Positions 23,334 through 34,302 of a stretch of 64,000 bases of DNA are shown here, one piece after another. The stretch's first letter is position 1, and each line of letters opens with the position of its first letter. A model generated the notes under the pieces. It was not told the origin of the DNA, ran no database searches, and was given only the letters and a program-made list of their open reading frames with translations. The translations under genes were made by a program, and so were the position numbers. This DNA comes from Purpureocillium takamizusanense. Lineage: Eukaryota; Ascomycota; Sordariomycetes; Hypocreales; Ophiocordycipitaceae. The stretch spans positions 1,736,001 to 1,800,000 of the forward strand of contig NC_063070.1 in the NCBI RefSeq assembly GCF_022605165.1, given 5' to 3'.

Positions 23334-24766
23334 TCAAAACCTAATTCCGTTAGCACTAATCCTGTGAATATGACTGCGGGCGCCTACCTTATCTCGTACG
23401 AGCCTGCCCGCGTCATGTACCGCACCCACTTGACACTGGAGTAGTTGCTCTTCTCAAACACCTTGAGGTAGCGCACCAGCAGTCCGGAACTCGTGAACAT
23501 GAGAAGGCTGAAGTTCATGCTCAGGGGCGGACGGCTCCATGCTCGCTGGTTGGTCATGTGCGTTAAGATGGCCTCGGCGCTCAACACGTACTCGCTCTGG
23601 CCCGTGAAGCGGCCAATCTTCCACACGATGATGTTCTCGCTCGGCTCGTACTTGGCCTTGCCTTGTGTGCAACGTTCGATGATCTTGGCCGTGTTGAGAG
23701 GTGTGGGGATCTTGACGACAACGTTGGTGGCGAAGAGCTTGGGGCCGAAGTTGGCCTTGACACCGATGCTGTACTCGACCTTTGTGCGACCAACCTCGTT
23801 GACGATGGCGTGGACCTTGAAAGGCAGATTGACGTTCTCAGTAGAGCGGTACCGCATGAGCTCGAATTCGCCGTCGGGCGGGACGAAGCTGATGATGCGG
23901 TCCGTATCGAACTTGCCCAGCTTGACACATTGGTGGAACTGGCAGTCTTCGAGCGTGACACTGCCGGCGGCGGCCTTGGTTGCCTTTGTGCCCATCTTGT
24001 TACCGCTCGGGTAGCTCTGAAGGCCGTCATTGTCGAGAAGGAGGCGGTCGTTGAGACCGAACTTGCACTCGGGGGTGCCAGAGAGGTAGGCGCGCATGAC
24101 GATCTGACCCGTGACGTCGGCGCGGAGGACGGCGCCAGTGGCCGACATGAGGAGGTTGACATCTTCGATGACATCGACAAAGGCCTCATTCTTGCGATAG
24201 CGCACGTCGGCCTTGCGCCAGGAGAGAGCACCGGTAGCCTGCATGGTAATTTTGGAGGTATCTTCAGGGCGTGTTTCGGACTTGACGCCCTCGGTGGTAA
24301 TGTACATCTTGAGGGTGTCTGTCTCGGTATTCTGGGGGTACCCGAAGTCGATAATTTCTGCATCATCAAGCCATCAGCATACGCCGTATGCCAGCGCACG
24401 ATGAGGAGTCTGGGGCCGGGGGGCCATACCGTCGAGGAGCTCGTAGACGAGGACAAAATTGTTCTTGACAGCCTCCTCGTCGAATTTTCCAAAGTAGCCT
24501 TTGCCAAGCTGGATCAGCCGGTAGAGGAACTCGAAGACGAGGGCAGCATTGGCGTTGCTCTTGGTGATGGCGACGAGGTAAATGTTTTCGTGCTTGACAT
24601 GGCTGAAGGTGGTACTGCCCAGCGTCAAGATAGGCGAGCGGACCTGGGCATTGGAGATGACCTGGATGCGGAAGACATCGGCGAGGCGCGGACGGCAGTC
24701 GTTGCGGAAGGCGCGGAAGATGAGGTTCTCGCCCTTTTGATTGAATATGAGGACGCCCGAAATCAT
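23334..24766 (-). CDS. APM4: AP-2 adaptor complex medium (mu) subunit
   Basis: Three exons on the minus strand: 24766-24430, 24357-23388 and a 7-nt last exon 23340-23334. The product is 437 aa. The N-terminal longin-like domain (MISGVLIFNQKGENLIFRAF...) is joined by a 72-nt intron at LLD|EIIDFGYPQ to the mu-homology domain (about 160-437), which reads NEAFVDVIEDVN, CKFGLNDR, PPDGEFELMRYR and KWVRYMTRAGSYEIRF. The first terminal intron choice restores the expected final Phe: donor GTAGGC, branch GCTAAC, acceptor TTAG, giving AG|G TTT TGA. Without it the protein ends one residue early at a TAG. Mu2 binds Yxx-phi cargo signals and PIP2 in clathrin-mediated endocytosis at the plasma membrane. Family length and motifs agree well. 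Confidence 0.9.
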
Positions 24767-25815
24767 GGTTGCGGTGACGAGATGCTCGCAGACTGCGGCG
24801 AGCAAGAAAGGGGGACCACGGTGCGGACGAAGTGGTGGAGGTGGAGTATTGATTGAGGATGCGCCGCCAGACCCGAAGTCGTGCCTGAGCTGGAGGGGCA
24901 ACGGAATGACGGGAGGGTTCTGCCGGGGGGCAGAGAGCGGCTGGGGCCAGGGCAGGCGGTGTGGCCAAACTATTGTGGGCGTGCACCCGGGGTATTCTAG
25001 GCCGTGCTCAGTTTCCGGACAGGCCGCGCATGCTCTGCTGCATTCGGGTCCATCGGGCGCGATCACAGCAGTGGACCTCACCGTGGAGAGCCCTCTGGCA
25101 GTACCAGGTGGGAACCCAGCGCAGTTTTACAGCGATGACGAGTCGACGCCTCCACTGAAATGGCCTCTATCCAGCGCCCCTCCCATCCCAACGGCGCAGC
25201 TGGAGCTGGGGCTGCATTGGATCAACCCACGAAGTATCTTGCGATGCGGCATGCAAGTCGGTATACTGCTACGTACTTCGTACATACGAATACGTAGGTA
25301 TCTGACCAATTCAACGTGTGGTTACACAGGGAGCTGGAGGCTCGGCCAACCGTATGGCCCTGCACTGCATCTGCAGCTGCAGGGTTAGCGGGACATTCCA
25401 GGAAGCAACTTGGTGACAACGACGTGAAGTATTGATGCGAAGTAGGAGTAGCCCCTGGTGCCTGGGAGAGCCGCGATTGTGCAGCTTATCTCCAAAGCAC
25501 ACAATTCCTCCTGTGAGACGAGACAACATGCTAGACTCGCCAGATCGACCGTGATGAGGGCGGCGCAAGTAAAGGCACGGAAGTTCCGGTAGTGCAGGCA
25601 TTGCAGCGCCTCTAACCCTTTGCCCGCTCACTGTAGTCCCTACAAAAGGGTGCCTATGAGTGCCCAAGCATGGATGAACACGCGTTCGCCCTTTTCGGAG
25701 GGAGCTCCCGCGTCATCCACCCAGTTCTCTCAGTCATCCCTGCCCACCGCACGCTTCAACGAGCTATTGTTGGCATTGACCATCACCAGCCGCCTCAACT
25801 TGCTCTCCGGCGACC
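24767..25815. other. divergent promoter region, AP-2 mu and PLD gene
   Basis: About 1 kb between divergent ATGs. No gene. A TACTTCGTAC copy of the recurring 10-mer is at 25274-25283 inside an AT-richer patch. Confidence 0.5.
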
Positions 25816-27267
25816 ATGGCACCCGGACCACCAACCGAGTTTCCGGCCTCGTTTGTCAGGCCGTGGAAGGAGCTACTCGTGTCCCGCCAGGCGGAACAAC
25901 AGGACGACTTCCCCAACCACCACGTAAGCGACGTCGACTCTCTCATCACCACCAGCCTTCCGCGCGCCCTCTACGTCGGCACCGGTCATTCCATCTTCAC
26001 GCGCGCCATCCTACCGGCCATCCTGACGGCCAAGTACTCGGTCCACTTTGTCACTTGCTACTGGGCTCCGTCGCCTTCCCTCGACGGCCTCCGCGACACG
26101 CTCCATAGGCTGGCGTCATCTCGGTCCGGAGCCCAACCCTCGGCGCCTACGCTGCACATCACCATTGGCTTCTCATCCAGGGGCCTCTTGCAGAAGCTAT
26201 TCCACACGTCTGCTCGTGACGGATACACGTACCCGCCCTTGCGATGGACTGAACTCGGCTTGCCGGACGAAGCGGCGCTGAGCAAAGGCGGCATACAGTT
26301 GACGGTCAAGAGCATCTTCTTCACCCCTCTGAGTGTCATGCACCCCAAGTATGTCATTGTTGATGGAAGCCGCGCCTTTGTTCCGAGCTGCAACGTCAGC
26401 TGGGAACGGTGGTTCGAGGGGTGCATCGAGCTGGAGGGGGACGTCGTCTCGCGCCTGACAACGTTCCATGAGCGGGTTTGGGGCGCGCCCCGTACTGCTG
26501 CCGACGATGGCGCCCGGCAGATCATGCGTGGGGTCGAAGACGATGCGGATGACGATGCAAGGAATTCCATAACCAGCAGCACGGAAATCGTCGCACACGG
26601 CGGCTCGGCGACGCAGTCCACAAAATTCCAACCACACTCGCCCGTCCCAACCTTGTTTCTCCCATCTTCGCACCACCGCAACCCGCGCTTCAGCTTCTTC
26701 CCCTTTCTTTCCCACTCCAACCCTCCGATCACACCACTCAACGCGGCGCTCCTCACCCTGTTCGCCAATGCGCGGCGCAAAATCACCATCCTGACCCCAA
26801 ACGTCACCTCATGGCCGGCCCTTGAAGCGCTTCTAGCGGCTTTGGCACGCGGGGTAGACGTGCAGATTCGCACCAGCAAGGGCATGATGTTGATCGAGCA
26901 GCTCGTAACCGCCGGCACCACGACGTCGTGGTGCCTCAACAGCTTCATCAAGAGGTACCAGCAGTTACACGTGCCAAAGGGGCCTTCTGACGTTGAGGCC
27001 CAGCCTGTGACTCCGGGAAAACTGGAGATTCTCTACTACAAGCCGCTAGCTAGCCGGAAGGGCTGCGATGATGAGCCGGTCGTGAGCCATTTCAAGATGA
27101 CCATGGTGGACGACGAGTATCTCGTCCTCGGTTCAGGCAACATGGACAGAGCCAGCTGGTGGACCAGCCAAGAGATTGGTGTCCTCTTCTACGCGCCATC
27201 TTTTGGTTTCGACTCGTGGACCGCCGTGCTGAGCAGGCGCTCGCAAGTCCTCTTCCGGAGCGAATAG
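25816..27267 (+). CDS. phospholipase D-superfamily (HKD) enzyme
   Basis: Intronless, 483 aa, ATG at 25816. Two complete HKD motifs are visible: H-P-K-Y-V-I-V-D at about 176-183 and H-F-K-M-T-M-V-D at about 425-432, the latter followed by the usual LGSGNMDRAS. A two-motif protein can form a full PLD active site on its own. Between the motifs lies a variable, partly low-complexity insert (about 235-290, acidic then Ser/His/Pro-rich). There is no PX/PH domain and no obvious signal peptide, so it is not the classical PLD1. It resembles the small fungal PLD-like/nuclease-like group with cardiolipin-synthase-type motifs. Substrate (phospholipid or nucleic acid) cannot be told. Confidence 0.82.
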   Translation: MAPGPPTEFPASFVRPWKELLVSRQAEQQDDFPNHHVSDVDSLITTSLPRALYVGTGHSIFTRAILPAILTAKYSVHFVTCYWAPSPSLDGLRDTLHRLASSRSGAQPSAPTLHITIGFSSRGLLQKLFHTSARDGYTYPPLRWTELGLPDEAALSKGGIQLTVKSIFFTPLSVMHPKYVIVDGSRAFVPSCNVSWERWFEGCIELEGDVVSRLTTFHERVWGAPRTAADDGARQIMRGVEDDADDDARNSITSSTEIVAHGGSATQSTKFQPHSPVPTLFLPSSHHRNPRFSFFPFLSHSNPPITPLNAALLTLFANARRKITILTPNVTSWPALEALLAALARGVDVQIRTSKGMMLIEQLVTAGTTTSWCLNSFIKRYQQLHVPKGPSDVEAQPVTPGKLEILYYKPLASRKGCDDEPVVSHFKMTMVDDEYLVLGSGNMDRASWWTSQEIGVLFYAPSFGFDSWTAVLSRRSQVLFRSE

Positions 27268-29255
27268 AGCGACTCATACCGGGCCAGGCCTGTTGGTGCC
27301 GCAAGTCTCGACCTTTTACGTTCGACGGCATACGAGCCATCCAAAGCCGAGCCAGCTACCGATATCATCTCAGGTGGCGCGTTGAGCCACGGCTAGAGGT
27401 AAGTTCGATCGTGAGTACTATACAGTATTAGATGGATCGGCGTCTGCCATTCCGAGAGAGACGTAGAGAGAAACTAGAATGATACCCGTTCGCCATGACA
27501 AACCAGGCGCAAACGTTACATTGATGCATTGAGAAAATAACTGAAGATGCACATGAGGAACCCGGCGCAGATCCCTAGGCTCACGGGCTCATGTGCTGCT
27601 GGCTAAGATCCGTCTTTCCGAAGCCTGTCGCACAATGTTGAAGGAGCAAGTGACTCATTGCAAGTGCTACATACGATTGACCAACAATCTAACAAGGCAT
27701 CCAGAGTCGACACTAATAACCTGGGGGCTTTGGTATGAGGTGCGGCGGCCCACTAAGCCGTCTAAAACAACGGCCCGAATCGTGTGAATCTCCAGCAATC
27801 ACATCTGGGGCCAACGCTCCGAAGGGGAAAGGTTCAGGGACGGACTGTGCCAAGTAACGCCAAAATTCTGGTCCACGAATTCTCCCCAGGCACCGCAGCT
27901 AGGGTCTCGGGGGGTGCGCTTGTTCGATACCGCGCGGTGTTCGCAGGAATTGGCCTCGTGCTTTCTGGGGCTTCAGCATTCGGCCTTCTCCACATCCACA
28001 ACCGTCTTAGACTGTGCCGTTCCGGGACGGATGCTGCAAAAGACTGAACGGCGAGTTCGGGGATGAGGGACATGTTAGTAGATGTGAGACCCATTCATAG
28101 GACGACTCTGCCGGAGTGGCGTTTTGCAACGACACTGCCGTCTGTTTGCCCCACGAGCTGTCGACTCAACTAACTGCCAATGTATGCCGTCAGCAAGGAC
28201 CGGATTGACGACCCAGCGATTAGACCCCCACCTACGAAGTACTTACACCAGACACGTTCTCACCCAGGGGCGTTGTCTCTACTAGTGACTTTCGGGCTCT
28301 GGAGAGTGCTTGTCTTGCAGACGAAGAGGCAAGCGACGTTGTCAGTGTTTCAGCACACATGTCACTTGGCTAGAAAAAGAACGCAGGTCCATGGAAGAGA
28401 GGTTTCGCATTGGTCGGACCACATGGGCGATCTCGCACGTGGGGTTCGCGCCAAGGTGGCATCGACGACGGCGGCAGGCAGACAGCTGATGGAACGTTCA
28501 CCCTGGCGCCCTGTCACCTTGTTTGAGCAACATCAACAGCGGTAGCCGCAGCCACAGCCGCCCCCTGCAAGTGGCCGGACGTCTGAAAAGCTCTGCAAGC
28601 TGCCCTTCTGGGCCAAGCAGCAGCCACAAATTCGAAAAGGACTCCTTTAACGCTGCGCGGATTTGGGGGGGTTTCAGGATCTAGCGCGGGAAGCCGACGG
28701 AGCAAAGGCAACAGGCAGTTGGGCTGGGTTGGGCCAGTTAGTTGGGGGAACCGAGGGATCGGAGGGAAGGCACCAAAGCAGCTAGTAAAGACCGGAGCGG
28801 ACAACTTCAATCGTAGTCTTTTGGATTTATCCGCGTGTGAGATGGGCTAGGAGAGTCACGCGTAGGCAACAAGTGGTCCGGCGGCGCGTAAAGTGCTCTG
28901 ATCACCTCCCTCATTCATACAGGCTTGGGATTTCAAGGTATCATCTGAAGGAATAGTGCCAACTTGTCGAGGTACATGAACTGTGGACGCTCGTCATGTT
29001 AGGTGTGAGTAGTGAAATATACCGCCTACGTGGAGGTAGTCGGTCGGCGATAGTGGTATTGGCCCTTGCGGACTGCCGAATCTTGAAGCTGTCGCGGCTT
29101 CACGATCGGACTCGGGGAGACAAGTATAAATGGGAGAGAATCTCCTTGCGTTTTCTTGAGAATTTTCATACCACAGCTCAAGATCCAACAATCCTTTACT
29201 TCTTTCGAGTATATATATACCTTTTTCTACATACATTCATTTACAAACTAGTCCA
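27268..29255. other. 2 kb intergenic region
   Basis: No supported gene. It holds a TACGAAGTAC copy at 28233-28242, and at its right end the core promoter of the lysozyme-like gene. Confidence 0.5.
29125..29130 (+). promoter_or_regulatory. TATA box of the lysozyme-like gene
   Basis: A TATAAA hexamer sits 126-131 nt before the ATG at 29256, followed by a pyrimidine/AT-rich leader. This fits the core promoter of a strongly inducible secreted-protein gene. It is a motif match only. Confidence 0.4.
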
Positions 29256-29975
29256 ATGTCTATCAGGATGCTTGGAAACCTTGCCCTTGCAGCTGCGACC
29301 CTGGCGGCCACTGCCACGGCTCTGCCTACATATCAAGTCTTTTCCCGAGAGGTGGCGGACCGCTATGTCTTCTACAGCGGCGACGGCTCCACGGGTGCCG
29401 GATGGCCCGCGGAGTCTGCCTGGGGCAGCTTTGACGAGCTCTGGGGCGCCAATGAGCCCGTGATGGAGAAGTCGTGCGGCTGGAACGACTGGGGCGCAGA
29501 CAACTCGGCAACGGAGATTGGCGACATCAAGAGCACGATCCAGCAGGTTGCGAGCTCGACTGGCGTGGACCCGCGCTTCGTCCTCGCCGTCGTGATGCAG
29601 GAGAGCAAGGGCTGCGTGCGGGCGCCGACGACCGACAACGGGGTGCGCAACCCTGGCCTCATGCAGTCGCACAACGGCCAGGGGAGCTGCGCGGGCGTGA
29701 ACCCCTGCCCGGCCGAGCAGATCACGCTGATGATCCAGGACGGTGTCGCGGGCACCTCCTCGGGAGACGGCCTGCAGCAGACGCTGGCGCAGGCCAGCGG
29801 CGCGACGGGCGGCAGCGGCAGCCGCTCGTTCTACGCGGCCGCGCGCCTCTACAACAGCGGCTCCGCCGACTACGGCAACCTCAACAACGGGCTCGGCAGC
29901 ACGCCCTGCTATGCGACGGACGTGGCGAACCGCCTCATGGGGTGGACGCTCGCCGCCAGCAATTGCCAGGCTTGA
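29256..29975 (+). CDS. secreted lysozyme/SLT-like muramidase-fold protein
   Basis: Intronless, 239 aa. A clean signal peptide (about 1-22: MSIRMLGNLALAAATL then ATATA) precedes the mature protein. The catalytic-domain signature of lysozyme-like transglycosylases is present: helix VDPRFVLAVVMQES with the candidate catalytic Glu116, then NPGLMQSHNGQG (GLMQ at 134-137), and a late SFYAAARLYNSG segment equivalent to the SLT YN(S) motif. Several Cys residues (74, 120, near 148 and 154, late 190s-230s) probably form disulfides. Such domains cleave peptidoglycan between MurNAc and GlcNAc. Fungi have no peptidoglycan, so antibacterial action or use of bacterial walls is likely, though chitin-type substrates are not excluded. 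A TATA box and secretion signal suggest regulated export. Confidence 0.75.
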   Translation: MSIRMLGNLALAAATLAATATALPTYQVFSREVADRYVFYSGDGSTGAGWPAESAWGSFDELWGANEPVMEKSCGWNDWGADNSATEIGDIKSTIQQVASSTGVDPRFVLAVVMQESKGCVRAPTTDNGVRNPGLMQSHNGQGSCAGVNPCPAEQITLMIQDGVAGTSSGDGLQQTLAQASGATGGSGSRSFYAAARLYNSGSADYGNLNNGLGSTPCYATDVANRLMGWTLAASNCQA

Positions 29976-30294
29976 GTGTCTGGCTGGGCTCAATGGCGGG
30001 GTCGGCCGTGCGACATGATGCGATACGCCGATCGACGCGAGAGATGTACGAGATTTTCTTTTCCGATTCGATTTACATATGGAGGTGGTACTGTTCTTCA
30101 CAGTACTGGGTACATAGCCCATCACGGGCAAGATTTGCTGCTCTATTTCTCGCTGTATATAAGTTACTTAAAGTCTGTTGGACCATGTCCTCATCAGGTA
30201 CAATATTTATAGATATATAATATATTGGCTTATCATGAATATAATTGGCAACACACTTGCACGTCCCTTAAAAACAATGTTCAATAGACGCTGC
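29976..30294. other. convergent 3' intergenic region
   Basis: 319 bp of AT-rich DNA between the stops of the lysozyme-like gene (+) and the DsbA-like gene (-). Probable polyadenylation zone for both. Confidence 0.5.
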
Positions 30295-30975
30295 TCAAGA
30301 AGAGGCCTGTGACTGAGCCTCGAGCGCCTTGACCTTTTCGAAAATCTGAACGAACACTTCCGCAGGCTGACCGCCGTTGATCTGGAAGCGGTCCTGGATC
30401 TGGAAGTCGGGCACACCGGAAATGCCCTCGAGGCGCGCCTTCACAACGGCCTCATCGACGGCGTCGCCGCCCTCGTCGCTGTCGATAATGGCCTTCTGGA
30501 ACTCGGCTTCGGAGATGCCCGCTCCGAGAGCGACCTTCCTCAGGACGTCATACTGCGAGATGTCGCCCTCGTTCTCGAAGAAGGAGTTGTAGAGGCCGTT
30601 GATGACGCGCAGCTCCGTCTCGTTGCCGTGCTTCTTGCCCAGTTGCACGAGGCGGTGCGAGTCGCGCGTGTTGCCGGTGCGCCCGCCGAACTTGAAGGCG
30701 ATGCCGAGCTCGCGGCCGACGGCCGTGAGGCGCTGCTGCGACAGACGGGCGCGCTCCGGGCCGTAGTTCTCGCGGTAGTACTGACCCTTGTCGTGGCTGG
30801 ACGCGGGGCCTCTGGGCCACTCTGGGTGCAGCTGGAAGGGGTGATAGGTGACGGCAAAGGTGTCGGCGGGGTGGCGCTTCGTCCACGTCTCCTGCGCACG
30901 CTTGAGCTGCTTGTGTCCGACGTAGCACCAAGGGCATATGGTGTCGGTCGTGACGGCGATGCGAAAGTGCGTCAT
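30295..30975 (-). CDS. DsbA/FrnE-like thioredoxin-fold oxidoreductase
   Basis: 226 aa from the ATG at 30975. The start reads MTHFRIAVTTDTICPWCYVG, with the CPWC redox centre at 14-17. Downstream features typical of the FrnE/DSBA-like group are YHPFQLHPEWP, a GRTGNTRDSHRLVQLGKKHG block and the cis-Pro loop ISGVPDFQI near 182-190. Family members are putative disulfide isomerases or polyketide-associated oxidoreductases; GST-kappa/HCCA isomerases share the fold. The same frame is open upstream to an ATG at 31173, which would add 66 residues rich in Ser/Arg/Pro resembling a mitochondrial presequence. A G10 run at 30998-31007 lies within that extension, which makes it doubtful as coding sequence. 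Cytosolic short form preferred. Confidence 0.82.
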   Translation of the reverse strand: MTHFRIAVTTDTICPWCYVGHKQLKRAQETWTKRHPADTFAVTYHPFQLHPEWPRGPASSHDKGQYYRENYGPERARLSQQRLTAVGRELGIAFKFGGRTGNTRDSHRLVQLGKKHGNETELRVINGLYNSFFENEGDISQYDVLRKVALGAGISEAEFQKAIIDSDEGGDAVDEAVVKARLEGISGVPDFQIQDRFQINGGQPAEVFVQIFEKVKALEAQSQASS

Positions 30976-32450
30976 GGTTGCCTTGGTACTGTTGAAAGGG
31001 GGGGGGGTTGTCCGTTGAGGTGTGAGGGCGGCTGGAGTGCTGGTGGTATCTGCTAGTGGTAGACTAGTAGTGCTTCTGAGAAATGCAGAGAAGCGGGACG
31101 AAGAGGAGGGCGAAGAAGAGTATAAAGTAGAAGACGAGAATGGGCGTTTCAAAGCCCGCGGTTGGTAATACATCTGACGAATGCTGGAACCTAGCAGAAG
31201 GGTGTTGGTTGCACGGCATGTGTGCATTATTAATTCACCGGGCGTCCACCCCGCCCGGAGCCCGGAGCCGACGGGCGGGGGGAAGTGGGGGCCCCGGCGG
31301 CGACGCGCTCCGGAAGTGACCCTGATGGACACCGATCGCAGAGCGGCCCCTGAAGAGCAAACGGGCATTGGTCACAGGGCTTGGGGGCCAGCGCCGGGCA
31401 CCTGCCTTATAGGCAGTGATTGGCAATCTGGCAGCGGCCCGGGCCAATGCCGCACAAAAAGGAGTCCTGCATGTCAGCCGCTCCCAGAGCATGAAAATCC
31501 TCTGCCACCATTCAACCACCGCCGCCGTCACTTCGGGCCTCACATAAAGTGTTCCATACAGGCATGCAGGCATCTCACGTAAATTGGAAAGCAAGGGATC
31601 CAGCGCCAACGTGATGATGCCTGCGCCAGTCACGCCATCCCTACGCGCCCCAGTTGTGGAGCAAAACCTCGTGGCGTCTCCTCCGTTGGTGGAGCTTGAT
31701 TCTTGCCCGCATAAAAGCTCACCTCGTCCAAGCTGCGTCAACTCCCGCCCGCGAAGCCGCGCTGCACAACTGAGTTTATGACTGCCGTGCGTATAGCTCG
31801 TGGGTGTGTAGCGATACTAGAATGATTAAAAGTGAGGTGCGACTCCACTAAGGGCCAAGTGTTTAGCGCGCTCTATTCCAACATACAGTATATTGGCGGG
31901 CACCAATTGCTTCAGTCACAATGTGCCCCGCGGTCGGCGGGGGGGAGTGGAGGGGAAAGGCGGGCCCAGGCATCGTGAGTCAGGGCTGTTGCGATGCCGG
32001 TGCTGCGATCGCCTGTTGCTACAACAAAGCGCAGCGGCCGACCGCGCATTGACAGTGCCTGTCTGTGACTGGCCGTTCTGCTTCCCCTGTGGGCGTGTCT
32101 ATCGAGCAGCACTGCAGTCATCCTGGTTGTCGTTTGTTTGTCTTGGGAAGCTTCACCGCCCTGTCCTGCGAGCGCCTCCCGACAATTTTTCCCCCCTTTA
32201 CACGCCGACCGCCGGTTCTCGCAGCGAGTTTGACGCTCCTGGAGAACCTCGTGCCCCGCTAGCTACGCTCTTTATTTGCGCCACCACGCCACGCGCGGCA
32301 GACAACTTTGTTGCTTCTTTTCCTCCCCTTCCCTTCTCTCTCCCATCCTCCCACTCTTCAAAAACCCCTTCTCTTCCTTCGCGGAAGCCAATTGCCGCCC
32401 CCGACTGACCGACCGACCGACCCCCTTCGCACAGCAAAAATCACATCGTC
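30976..32450. other. divergent promoter region, DsbA-like gene and LYS1
   Basis: About 1.5 kb without a supported gene apart from the possible N-terminal extension of the DsbA-like protein. A pyrimidine-rich leader with GACC repeats (about 32405-32422) precedes LYS1. Confidence 0.5.
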
Positions 32451-33767
32451 ATGTCTGGATACCCCGCCATCCTGCTCCGGGCGGAGCAGAAGCCCCTCGA
32501 GCATCGCTCCTTCTCGCCCGCCGTCATCGGCTCCCTCGTCAAGGCCGGCTACCCCGTCTCCGTGGAGCGCTCCTCGACGGACCCGGACTTCAAGCGCATC
32601 TTCGACGACGACGAGTACGAGGCCGCGGGCGCGAAGCTCGTCCCCGCGGGCGGCTGGCCGACGGCCACCCCGGGCACGCTCGTCCTGGGGCTCAAGGAGA
32701 TACCCGAGGAGGACTTCGCGCTGACCAACGACCACATCTCGTTTGCGCACTGCTACAAGAACCAGGGCGGCTGGGAAAAGGTCCTCGGCCGCTTTCCCCG
32801 CGGGGGGTCCGTCCTGTACGACCTCGAGTTCCTCGTCGACGAGCAGGGCCGCCGCGTCAGCGCCTTTGGCTACCACGCGGGCTTCACGGGCGCCGCCCTC
32901 GGCGCAAAGGCCCTCGCCTGGCAGCTCGCCCACCCCGCCGCCGCCGCCGCCGCGCAGAAGCTCCCCTCGGTGGCCAGCTTCACCGACGGCCGCGGCTACT
33001 ACCGCAACGAGGACGAGCTCGTCGAGCAGATCCGCGGGGACGTGGCCGCCGCGGAAAAGGCCCTCGGCCGCAAGCCCACGGCCATGGTGCTCGGCGCGTT
33101 GGGCCGCTGCGGCAAGGGCGCCTGCGACCTCTTCGTCAAGGCCGGTATTCCCGAGGCGAACATCACCCGCTGGGACCTCGCCGAGACCAAGGGCCGCGAT
33201 GGCCCGTACGAGGAGATTGCGCAGCATGACATTTTCCTCAACGCCGTGCGTTCTCCCTCCCCCGCCCCCTTCCCCCCTTCTGTCTATCGAATCGAACCGT
33301 CGCACCCTCATTTCAGCCCTACCTCTACGTAAGCCCACCCGCTGATCGACAGAAACGAAAATAAACAGATCTACCTCTCCAAGCCCATCCCCCCCTTTGT
33401 CAACAACGACCTCCTCTCCAAGGCCGGCCGCAAGCTCGCCGTCGTTGTCGACGTCTCCTGCGACACCACCAACCCGCACAACCCCATCCCCATCTACAAC
33501 ATCAACACCACCTTTGACGATCCCACCGTGCCCGTCGAGGTCGCAAACGACGAGAACAAGGCCGCCACCCCGCTCACCGTCATCAGCATTGACCACCTCC
33601 CGTCGATGCTGCCTCGCGAGGCCAGCGAGGCCTTCAGCGACGGTCTCAAGGAGTCCCTGCTGCAGCTCAAGGACCGCAAGAGCGCCCGCGTCTGGACTGA
33701 CGCCGAGAAGCTGTTCAACGAAAAGGTGGCGCTGCTGCCCGAGTCGCAGCGCAAGAAGGAGCTGTAA
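32451..33767 (+). CDS. LYS1: saccharopine dehydrogenase (NAD+, L-lysine-forming)
   Basis: Two exons, 32451-33245 and 33369-33767, with a 123-nt intron (GTGCGT...AAACAG). The joined protein is 397 aa and reads IFLNA|IYLSKPIPPFV across the splice. It catalyses the last step of the fungal alpha-aminoadipate pathway: saccharopine + NAD+ to lysine + 2-oxoglutarate. Supporting features are the N-terminal LLRAEQKPLEHRSFSP, HISFAHCYKNQGGW, the nucleotide-binding VLGALGRCGKGA, VVVDVSCDTTNPHNPIPIYN and SIDHLPSMLP blocks, all in family order. Other AG acceptors lie in the intron, but only the one at 33368 gives the conserved join. The C-terminal KKEL is not preceded by a secretory signal, so ER retention is not implied. 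Cytosolic or peroxisomal. Confidence 0.93.
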
Positions 33768-34302
33768 TTGGGCACCACCCCCGATAGTTTTGCTTCCGCA
33801 ATGCCTATTTTATGCGCGCGTGTGTTGTCGGGTACCAGAGGATTGGGGGCGGGGGAAAGCCGTTAGACGCTGCCACACTAATTCGCGCTCACGTCTAGAG
33901 CGGGCACGGCGCCTGCGGTATGGATGGGACCACCGGTCGGGCTGCCGTCGCTACGTCGGATGTGCGCGCGAAGACAGACCACACCCGAACTGGCCTACTC
34001 TAGAGGATAGACGGCCAGTTTAGACACGATACATGAAAACAAAGAAAGTAGAGAAGAGGGGGCTCAGAGCCACCGTCGCATGCAGGCCCTGTGCCGTGCG
34101 GCGTGACATGCATATTCTCAGCTTCAACGCTACGTATCTCCGGTATTGTACAACTGTGAATTCTCTGACCGGTCATGCCACAGCCGTCCATGCCATCTAT
34201 ATTGTGAGAGAGGTGTTTGCCGCACCGGCGCTCTCAACCAGCACACCCTTCCGCGTACATGGGAGGGAGAGAGGGAGGGAACATCGCATCCCCCATCCAG
34301 AT
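33768..34302. other. convergent 3' intergenic region
   Basis: 535 bp between the stops of LYS1 (+) and the Pro/Ser-rich gene (-). No gene seen. Confidence 0.5.

Noticed and set aside
32358..33596. 412-codon antisense frame opposite LYS1
   Set aside because: Same cause; Gly/Val/Asp/Arg-rich translation, spans the LYS1 intron and both exons.
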